Source: Longimicrobium sp.
GTDB lineage: Bacteria > Gemmatimonadota > Gemmatimonadetes > Longimicrobiales > Longimicrobiaceae
Direction of reading: 5' to 3'
Length of the DNA: 56,630 nucleotides
NCBI GenBank assembly: GCA_036377595.1
Contig: DASUYB010000187.1
Span: forward strand, 1-56,630
The notes below the pieces were generated by a model. That model was not told the origin of the DNA and made no database searches. It worked only from the letters and a program-made list of their open reading frames with translations. Below are positions 51,163-56,630 of this stretch, one piece after another (positions within the stretch are counted from its first letter, which is position 1; each line of letters starts with the position of its first letter). The position numbers and the translations under genes were made by a program.

Positions 51163-51233
51163 GGCTATAGATCCTTCGGCCTGCCGGCACCAGGGCAGCC
51201 GCGGTTCCGGTCTGTCCGGCCTCAGGATGACGT
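51163..51233. repeat. R2-family half copy
   Basis: TATAGATCCTTCGGCCTGCC ... GGCCTCAGGATGACGTC matches the half copy at 19933 very closely. With the next two repeats it fills most of the 303-base gap. Confidence 0.7.
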
Positions 51234-51282
51234 CGGGCGGGGGTAGTGCGTGGGATCGGAGCCGCACCTGCCACCGGGCTAT

Positions 51283-51340
51283 GTTCTCCCCTCGCCCCTG
51301 CGAAGCGGGGGAGAGGGGCCGGGGGAGAGGGGGCCCATCC
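51283..51340. repeat. R6 dispersed repeat, copy 3 (inverted)
   Basis: CTCCCCTCGCCCCTGCGAAG, CGGGGGAGAGGGGCCGGGGG: the reverse complement of the copies at 46531 and 50551. Confidence 0.8.
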
Positions 51341-51387
51341 GCGGCCGCGCCCCGGTCCGCCCGTCACACCGATGCCGACCCCGCTTC

Positions 51388-51421
51388 CACTGGGCACTTG
51401 GCACTGGGCACTGGGCACTTC
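51388..51421. repeat. GCACTGG tandem array
   Basis: CACTGGGCACTTGGCACTGG GCACTGGGCACTT is a 7-8-base array immediately after the symporter stop codon. Confidence 0.65.
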
Positions 51422-51424
51422 CCC

Positions 51425-52915
51425 TCACACGCTCATCACCAGCGCCACGTCCGGATCGATCTGCGACGCGGCGCGGGCGCGGGTCAGCCAGCTCACGGCG
51501 AAGAACACGAGGATCGAGAGCACCAGCGACAGCCCGCTCACCGTCACCCCCGTCGGGAAGCTGTAGACCTTGAAGTACGCCAGCGTCTCGAAGGTCAGCG
51601 TCACCACGATCCCCGTGGCGATGCTGGCGATCGCCCCCTCCTTCGTCGCCCCCTCCCAGTTCAGGCCGATGGCCAGCGCGGGAACGAGCGTGCAGGCGAA
51701 CAATCCCCATCCGAAGATCCCCAGGAACGCCACCATCGACCCCGACACCTGCGCCAGCAGCGCGGCGGCGATCGCCAGCACCGCGGTGGAGATGCGTCCC
51801 CACAGCAGCTCGTTCCTGGCCGTGCGCCCGAACGCCAGCGGCAGGTCGTGCGTCACCACCGCCGCGGCGATGTTGATGAACGAGTTCACCGCGCTCATCG
51901 TGGCCGCGGCCACGCCGCTGAACACCAGCGCCGCCAGGATCACCGGGGTGAAGCGCAGCAGGAACGTCGGCGTGGCCGCGTCGGGCGCGGAGAGCGGGGC
52001 CAGCGCGCCGCGGGCCACCAGCGACTTCACGCCCACGCCCACGCCGAAGTAGAGGAGGAGGACCAGGATCAGCCCCAGCGTCTTCAGCAGCGGATACCAG
52101 CGCAGCTGCAGCGGGTCCTTCAGCATGTAGTACTTGTGCACGCCCTGCGGCTGGCCCAGCGACCCCATCCCGAAGACGAAGAAGAAGGAGAGCGCCACCA
52201 GCGGCGTGGCCTTCCCCCACGGCGACAGGAAGCCGGGGTCGTGCGCCAGGATGTGCGTGGAGATGCCGCCCAGCCCGCCGCCGACCTTGAGGACGGCGAG
52301 GAAGACGAGGACGGAGGCCGCCGCCATCAGCGTCCCCTGGAACACGTCCACGTAGATCCCCGCCAGGATGCCGCCCGCCACCGAGTAGGCCAGCGTCACC
52401 CCCATCCCGATCCAGATCCCCCACCCCATCCCCACGCCGAAGATGGCGTCGATCACCACGCCCATCGCCAGCGCGTTGGTGGCCATGTAGCCCAGGATGC
52501 CAATGAGGATGCCGATGCCCGACAGCCCCTGCGCCAGCGGGCTGCGGTAGCGCGCGCCGATGGCGTCGGGCACGGTCATCAGCCCGCGCGCCTCGCCCAG
52601 CAGGCGCATCCGCTTGGCCAGCACCCACGCGCCCATCACGTTCGTCACCGACGCCGGGAGGACGATGTACATCGCCGCCAGGCCGATGGTGTAGATGAGC
52701 CCCGGCCCGCCGATGAACGCGAACCCCGAGACCGAGGTGGAGACGGAGGCCACGGTGAGCGCGACCAGGCCGATCCCGTGGCCCGCGACGAAGAAGTCGC
52801 TCGCCGTCTTCGTCCTGCGCGTCGCCCAGACGCTGATCAGCACCACCACCGCGAAGTACGCGGCGGCCACGGCGATGATGGCGGGATGGCTGACGTGCTG
52901 CATGGCCGGGTTCAC
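51425..52915 (-). CDS. sodium:solute symporter (SSF family)
   Basis: The 496-residue protein has about 13 transmembrane helices. It opens with a periplasmic N-terminus and helix IIAVAAAYFAVVVLISVWAT, followed by KTASDFFVAGHGIGLVALTV, a family pattern, then GYMATNALAMGVVID, GGILAGIYVDVFQGTLM and FSGVAAATMSAVNSFINIAAA (Na+ site Ser/Thr helix). It co-transports a solute with Na+; acetate, proline or other acids are options. The GTG start at 52915 overlaps the stop of the small membrane protein gene (GTGA), with GGAG seven bases upstream. Acyl-CoA ligase and KASIII-like genes precede it, so an organic or fatty acid substrate is a reasonable guess. Confidence 0.9.
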   Translation of the reverse strand: MNPAMQHVSHPAIIAVAAAYFAVVVLISVWATRRTKTASDFFVAGHGIGLVALTVASVSTSVSGFAFIGGPGLIYTIGLAAMYIVLPASVTNVMGAWVLAKRMRLLGEARGLMTVPDAIGARYRSPLAQGLSGIGILIGILGYMATNALAMGVVIDAIFGVGMGWGIWIGMGVTLAYSVAGGILAGIYVDVFQGTLMAAASVLVFLAVLKVGGGLGGISTHILAHDPGFLSPWGKATPLVALSFFFVFGMGSLGQPQGVHKYYMLKDPLQLRWYPLLKTLGLILVLLLYFGVGVGVKSLVARGALAPLSAPDAATPTFLLRFTPVILAALVFSGVAAATMSAVNSFINIAAAVVTHDLPLAFGRTARNELLWGRISTAVLAIAAALLAQVSGSMVAFLGIFGWGLFACTLVPALAIGLNWEGATKEGAIASIATGIVVTLTFETLAYFKVYSFPTGVTVSGLSLVLSILVFFAVSWLTRARAASQIDPDVALVMSV

Positions 52916-53439
52916 GCGCGGGCTCCAGGAAGGGCGGGGACCCGCTCGGCGGGGGGCGAGGCTTCGGACTGCGCGGGAGATGACGATCCGTCGCGCGCGC
53001 GCCTCCACGCCTCGCCGGCCAGGCGCACGCGCTCCAGGTCGGCCGCGTTCAGCGTCTGCTCGTGGAAGGTCAGCGCGTAGGCGATCGGCAGGACGACGAT
53101 CGGGAAGATGCCGATGCCGTAGATCACGATGGCCGCGCGCAGCGGGAGGCCCAGGTAGAGCGGCGCGCCCGCCGATTCCACCGCGGGAAGCACGAGGGCC
53201 AGCGCGAAGCCCGCGGCCAGCACGACGAACGAGAAGGCGAAGGGGATGGCCAGCCGCCCGATGCGCCCGCCGCGCGCGGCGCCCAGCACCATCACCGCCA
53301 CCAGCGCGGTGGGGATGCCGATGGCCATGGGCCAGGGTGCCCACCCCGGCGCGCCGCCGGGGAGGAACGCCGACGCGTACGAGGCCGCGATGGCCAGCGC
53401 CGCGAGCGCGAGGGCGGTGAGTGCGAGGCGCTTGGTCAT
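52912..53439 (-). CDS. four-helix membrane protein coupled to the symporter
   Basis: The 175-residue protein has four hydrophobic helices (about 4-26, 36-57, 68-91 and 106-128; the last reads IVIYGIGIFPIVVLPIAYAL) and a polar C-terminal tail with TFHEQTLNAADLERVRLAGE and a Pro/Ser-rich end. It is joined by ATGA to the acyl ligase before it and by GTGA to the symporter after it. Small membrane partners (for example DUF485/DUF4212 proteins) often precede SSF genes; this one is larger and I do not match it to those families. A symporter subunit is the best inference. Confidence 0.7.
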   Translation of the reverse strand: MTKRLALTALALAALAIAASYASAFLPGGAPGWAPWPMAIGIPTALVAVMVLGAARGGRIGRLAIPFAFSFVVLAAGFALALVLPAVESAGAPLYLGLPLRAAIVIYGIGIFPIVVLPIAYALTFHEQTLNAADLERVRLAGEAWRRARDGSSSPAQSEASPPAERVPALPGARA

Positions 53440-55232
53440 CCTGCGGCGGGGTAGAGGGCGTCCAGCTCGCCGCGGAACTTCTCGGCGACCACGGTGCGGC
53501 GGAGCTTCAGCGTGGGCGTGAGGTCGCCGTCCTCGGCGGTCAGCTCGCGGCCGATCACCACGAAGCGGCGGATCTGCTCGGTGCGGCTGAGGTTGGCATT
53601 GACGCGATCGACGGCCGCCTGCACCTGCGACAGCAGCTCGGGGTGATGGACGACGACGCCATTCCCATCGACCTCGTCCCCCTGCCCGTCGGCCCACAGG
53701 CGGAGCATCGACGGGCGCAGGGAGATGAGGGCGGAGATGTACTTGCGGCCCTCGCCGTAGAGCATGGCCTGGCCGATCCACGGGTCCTGCGCCAGCGCGG
53801 CCTCGATGGGCAGCGGCGCCACCTTCTTCCCCGTGCTGAGCGCGATCAGCTCCTTCTTGCGCCCGCTCACGCGCAGCGAGCCGTCGTCCAGCAGCCGCCC
53901 GAGATCTCCCGTCAGCAGCCACCCGTCCGGCGTGAACGCGTCCGCCGTCGCCTGGGCGCGGCCGTGGTAGCCGCCGAAGCTCAGGTCGCCGCGCCGCACC
54001 AGGATCTCGCCGTCCTCGGCAATGCGGATCTCCGTCCCCGGCATCGCCGGCCCCGCGGCGTCGAAGCGGTACGCGTCCGGCCGGTTCATGGCGACGCACA
54101 GGTGCTCCGTCAGCCCGTACGCGCCGAGGACGGTGATCCCCAGCGCGTCGAGGTACTCGGCGACGTCCACGGGAAGCGCGGCGCCGCCGCTGGTCGCGCG
54201 GCGCACGCGGCCGCCGAAGAGGGCGCGGGTGCGCTCGAACAGCGGGGCGCCGACCTCGCGCCACTCCTGCTCCAGCGTCGGCGGGACGAAGCGGCGGCCC
54301 TGGACCAGCTTCGAGCGCGCGGTGCCGAGCTCGATGGTCCGGTCCCACCGCTTCCGCCCCTCGCCCGCGGAGGCCATGTGCTCGGCGTGCAGCGTCTCGT
54401 ACGCCTTCTCGTAGAAGCGCGGCAGCCCGCCGAAGAGCGTGGGGCCGTAGACGCGCGCCGCCTCCCACACGCGCGTGTGGTCGGGCACCAGCGCCGCCTC
54501 CATCCCGCTGACGATCCGCGTGTAGAGGCCGAACACGCGCTCGGCGGCGTGGCAGAAAGGGAGGAAGGAGAGCGTGGTGTCGCGCTCGGTCAGCCCCAGC
54601 GCCTCGATGATCGACTCGGCCGACGCGAGGAGGTTGCGGTGCGGGAGCGCGGCGCCCTTCGGCTCGCCCGTGGATCCCGACGTGTAGATCAGGATCGCCG
54701 TATCGTTGGGGGATGCGGCCGCGACGCGGCGGTCGACCTCCGCGCCGGCGCCGGCCGTCAGCGCGTCGTCGCCCATCCCCAGCCACGCGTCCCAGCTCAC
54801 CACGTCGTCGCCGAAGACATCGATGGCGACGATGGTGCGCAGGCGCGGGAGCTCGTCGCGGACGGCGAGGACCTTCGCCAGCTGCTCCGCGTCGTCCACC
54901 ACCAGGACCCGGGCGCCGCAGTCGGCCGCGATCTGCCGCACCTGCGCGGGCGCGCTGGTGGGATAGACGCCCGCGCACACGCCGCCGGCCATCAGCACGC
55001 CCAGGTCGGCGATGGGCCAGACGGTGCTCGTTCCCGCCAGCACGGCGACGGACTCGCCCGGCCGCACCCCGTCCGCCACCAGCGCGGCGGCGAAGCGGCG
55101 CGACTCGGCGGCCCACTCGCCCCAGGTCAGCGCCTCGTCGCGCGGCGCGCCGCCGGCGGCCAGCGTGCGCCAGGCGATGCGGCCGGGGTGGCGCGCGGCG
55201 CGGGCCAGGAAGGCACGGGCGGCGGTCGTCAT
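53436..55232 (-). CDS. long-chain fatty-acyl-CoA/acyl-ACP synthetase
   Basis: The 598-residue ANL-superfamily ligase is the long type seen in FadD15/AasC-like enzymes. Motifs: ILIYTSGSTGEPKGAALPHR (P-loop), the DTTLSFLPFCHAAERVFG gate, VLGAYGLTEHLCVAMNRPDA (A5), WLLTGDLGRLLDDGSLRVSG (A7), RKKELIALSTGKKVAPLPIE (A8) and a C-terminal LTPTLKLRRTVVAEKF, where the Lys matches the acylation Lys of long-chain enzymes. It activates a fatty acid for the KASIII-like protein or for lipid use. It is coupled by ATGA at both ends, to the KASIII-like gene and to the membrane protein gene. Confidence 0.9.
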   Translation of the reverse strand: MTTAARAFLARAARHPGRIAWRTLAAGGAPRDEALTWGEWAAESRRFAAALVADGVRPGESVAVLAGTSTVWPIADLGVLMAGGVCAGVYPTSAPAQVRQIAADCGARVLVVDDAEQLAKVLAVRDELPRLRTIVAIDVFGDDVVSWDAWLGMGDDALTAGAGAEVDRRVAAASPNDTAILIYTSGSTGEPKGAALPHRNLLASAESIIEALGLTERDTTLSFLPFCHAAERVFGLYTRIVSGMEAALVPDHTRVWEAARVYGPTLFGGLPRFYEKAYETLHAEHMASAGEGRKRWDRTIELGTARSKLVQGRRFVPPTLEQEWREVGAPLFERTRALFGGRVRRATSGGAALPVDVAEYLDALGITVLGAYGLTEHLCVAMNRPDAYRFDAAGPAMPGTEIRIAEDGEILVRRGDLSFGGYHGRAQATADAFTPDGWLLTGDLGRLLDDGSLRVSGRKKELIALSTGKKVAPLPIEAALAQDPWIGQAMLYGEGRKYISALISLRPSMLRLWADGQGDEVDGNGVVVHHPELLSQVQAAVDRVNANLSRTEQIRRFVVIGRELTAEDGDLTPTLKLRRTVVAEKFRGELDALYPAAG

Positions 55233-56236
55233 CGCGCGCTCCGCGGGTTCCAGCGCAGGGCGACGCATCCCATCGACAGCCCCGCGCCCGAGCCGGTAAG
55301 CAGCACCAGGTCGCCCGCGTGGAGACGGCCCGCCTTCACGGCGTCGTCCAGCGCCATCGGCAGGCAGGCGGAGCCGGTGTATCCCCACTTCTCCATCACC
55401 GTGTGCGCCTTCGACATAGGCACGCCGAGGCGATCCATCACCATCTCGATGGTCGATCGATTCACCTGCGTCCACAGCCACAGATCGACGTCGTCGACCG
55501 TCGTGCCGATGCGGGAGAGGACGGAGCGGGCGATGCGCGGCCACCCCTCCTCGTTGACCTCCTTGGGATACTTCTGGACGAAGCGGAGGCGGTTGCGCAC
55601 GCCCGCGTTCAGCACGTCCACGGTGATGGGCTCCGCCGTCCCCCCCGCGAACACGCCCATCCCCAGCGCCAGCGACCCGTCCGCGTACAGCTCGCTGGCG
55701 AGGATGCCGGGCTCGTCGGCGAGCTCCACCACCACCGCGCCCGCGCCGTCGGCGAAGATCGTCACCGTCTTCTTGTCCGCGGGGTCGAGGAACTTCGACA
55801 TCGCGTAGACGGCGACGACGAGGACGCGCTCGTAGCGCTCGTCCGCGCGCACGTACTTCCACGCCGCGTCGAGCGCGGTGGCGAAGCCGGCGCAGGCGCT
55901 GTTCACGTCGAACGTCCCCGCCGTGTTCCGCATCCCCAGCCGCCCGTGCAGGACCGACGAGGTGGCGGGGGAGACGTACTCGGGCGTGTCGGTGGAAACG
56001 ATGAGCAGGTCGACGTCTTCCGCGGACAGCCCGGCGTCCGCGAGGGCGGCGCGGGCGGCCTGCTCGGCCAGGTCGGCGGTGGACTCGCCGGGCGCGCACC
56101 AGTGCCGCTCGCGGATGCCCAGCGTGTTCGACACGAACGCGTCGATGTCCTCGCCCAGCGCGGCGGACAGCTCCGCGTTGGCGACGACCCGCGCGGGGAC
56201 GAACGAACCGGTTCCGCTGATGGTGGCGTGGCGCAA
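55229..56236 (-). CDS. 3-oxoacyl-ACP synthase III-like protein with altered catalytic triad
   Basis: The 335-residue thiolase-fold protein aligns along its length with FabH/KASIII. The nucleophile is present (NSACAGFATALDAAW, Cys115). In FabH the other two residues are His in PHQANLRI and Asn in GNTSAAS; here the positions read WTQVNRST (Thr256) and WGYTGSACL (Tyr286). The GSGAGLSMGCVALRW end is normal. Classic Claisen condensation with decarboxylation of malonyl-ACP is therefore doubtful; an acyltransferase, acyl-condensing or ester-forming role is more likely. No ATG is available near the family start; TTG 56236 gives the right length. It is coupled by ATGA to the ligase gene, which suggests they act in sequence. 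Confidence 0.85.
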   Translation of the reverse strand: MRHATISGTGSFVPARVVANAELSAALGEDIDAFVSNTLGIRERHWCAPGESTADLAEQAARAALADAGLSAEDVDLLIVSTDTPEYVSPATSSVLHGRLGMRNTAGTFDVNSACAGFATALDAAWKYVRADERYERVLVVAVYAMSKFLDPADKKTVTIFADGAGAVVVELADEPGILASELYADGSLALGMGVFAGGTAEPITVDVLNAGVRNRLRFVQKYPKEVNEEGWPRIARSVLSRIGTTVDDVDLWLWTQVNRSTIEMVMDRLGVPMSKAHTVMEKWGYTGSACLPMALDDAVKAGRLHAGDLVLLTGSGAGLSMGCVALRWNPRSAR

Positions 56237-56240
56237 CGGA

Positions 56241-56270
56241 AAGTCCTGAGTCCCAAGTCCTAAGTCCTGG
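56241..56270. repeat. AAGTCCT short tandem array
   Basis: AAGTCCTGAGTCCCAAGTCC and TAAGTCCTGG: three imperfect units between the KASIII-like start and the LacI-type stop. Confidence 0.55.
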
Positions 56271-56630
56271 ATGACGGCTCGGCCGTGGTGCCGCGGCGGA
56301 CGAGCTTCACCGGGAGAAGCTTCGCGCCCTTCACCGTCACCTCCTGGCCGTCGAGCTGGCGGAGGAGGAGGCGTGCGGCACGGGCGCCCAGCTCGCGCGC
56401 GGGAATGGCGACGGTGGTCAGCTCGGGGGTGACGAAGCTCGCCATCTCCACGTCGTCGCACCCCACGATCGACAGCTCGCCGGGAACGGAGACGCGGGCC
56501 GTCAGCGCCGCCTTCAGCGCCCCCATGGCGATCAGGTCGTTGGCGCAGAAGACGCCGGTCGGACGCTCGCTCGAAGCGAGGAGACTCTTCATCGCCTTCT
56601 GCCCGCCGCTGACCGTGGGCGGTGTCCGGC
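56260..56630 (-). CDS. LacI-family regulator, C-terminal part (cut by the window edge)
   Basis: The frame is open to the right edge. The visible 123 residues are the second half of the periplasmic-binding-protein-like core: VSGGQKAMKSLLA, RPTGVFCANDLIAMGALKAA (conserved ND), GELSIVGCDDVEMASFVTPE (conserved DD) and LTTVAIPARELGARAARLLL, then a short tail. These are signatures of LacI/GalR repressors that bind sugars or nucleosides; the helix-turn-helix lies beyond the window. An in-frame ATG at 56592 is not the true start. It lies directly upstream of the KASIII-ligase-symporter operon on the same strand and could control it. Confidence 0.88.
   Translation of the reverse strand, partial: RTPPTVSGGQKAMKSLLASSERPTGVFCANDLIAMGALKAALTARVSVPGELSIVGCDDVEMASFVTPELTTVAIPARELGARAARLLLRQLDGQEVTVKGAKLLPVKLVRRGTTAEPSSRT

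Noticed and set aside
47873-53080. A 1735-codon open frame on the plus strand
   Set aside because: It runs antisense through the TonB receptor, MaoC and symporter genes, and its product is a monotonous Arg/His/Ala/Gly/Val mix. Such shadows are expected at this GC content.

Overview
The window is high-GC (roughly 70 percent by eye) bacterial chromosome with about 47 genes on both strands and no rRNA, tRNA, phage or transposase gene that I can see. Many small secreted proteins with TonB-plug-like or carboxypeptidase-regulatory-like folds, a TonB receptor, phosphoheptose isomerase (a Gram-negative LPS gene), PAS/GGDEF/EAL proteins and a very large load of intergenic hairpin repeats suggest a soil Gram-negative such as Gemmatimonadota, perhaps Longimicrobiales. 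That placement is inference, not a database result.

Layout. 1-6.8 kb: a possible gene tail at the edge, a DUF983 protein, a lipoprotein with a propeller-like body, GmhA, an MBL hydrolase overlapping a VanX-type dipeptidase, and two tandem plug-like secreted proteins. 6.9-13.6 kb: two consecutive PAS-GGDEF-EAL cyclic-di-GMP proteins and a small histidine kinase. 13.7-19.8 kb: the most interesting locus. A sigma-54 activator with a degenerate receiver domain sits between two units that encode related lipoproteins. Each unit has a GG-N10-GC (sigma-54 type) promoter candidate about 60 bases before its start and inverted repeats further upstream. A third copy of the promoter lies on a decayed partial duplicate of the first lipoprotein gene. 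20-35.5 kb: a large PAS/GAF sensor kinase, unknown proteins, a NagX-like acyltransferase, a lactate-monooxygenase-like flavoenzyme, an MBL hydrolase, a solitary OLD-family ATPase-TOPRIM nuclease, an M20 amidohydrolase and an HtrA-like protease. 35.9-42.7 kb: an SPFH protein, an NhaP2-type antiporter, DNA polymerase IV with two small downstream genes, and a methyltransferase. 42.9-56.6 kb: acyl/lipid metabolism, with a DUF2378-like protein overlapping an acyl-CoA ligase, two PHB-depolymerase-like esterases, a TonB receptor, a MaoC hydratase, and a tightly coupled operon (KASIII-like protein, fatty-acyl ligase, membrane protein, SSF symporter) joined by ATGA/GTGA overlaps. A LacI-type regulator runs off the right edge.

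Intergenic DNA is unusually structured. I can define at least nine recurrent families: H1 (3496, 32831), H2 (6833, 13657, 19796), H3 (17299, 42866), R1 (REP-like, with a 200-bp inverted pair at 35631), R2 (29323, 37134 and half copies at 19933 and 51163), R3 (39179, partial 15429), R4 (about 83 bp, four copies), R5 (23278, 46418), R6 (46531, 50551, 51283), plus GCACT-rich short tandem arrays. Most sit just after stop codons or between convergent genes.
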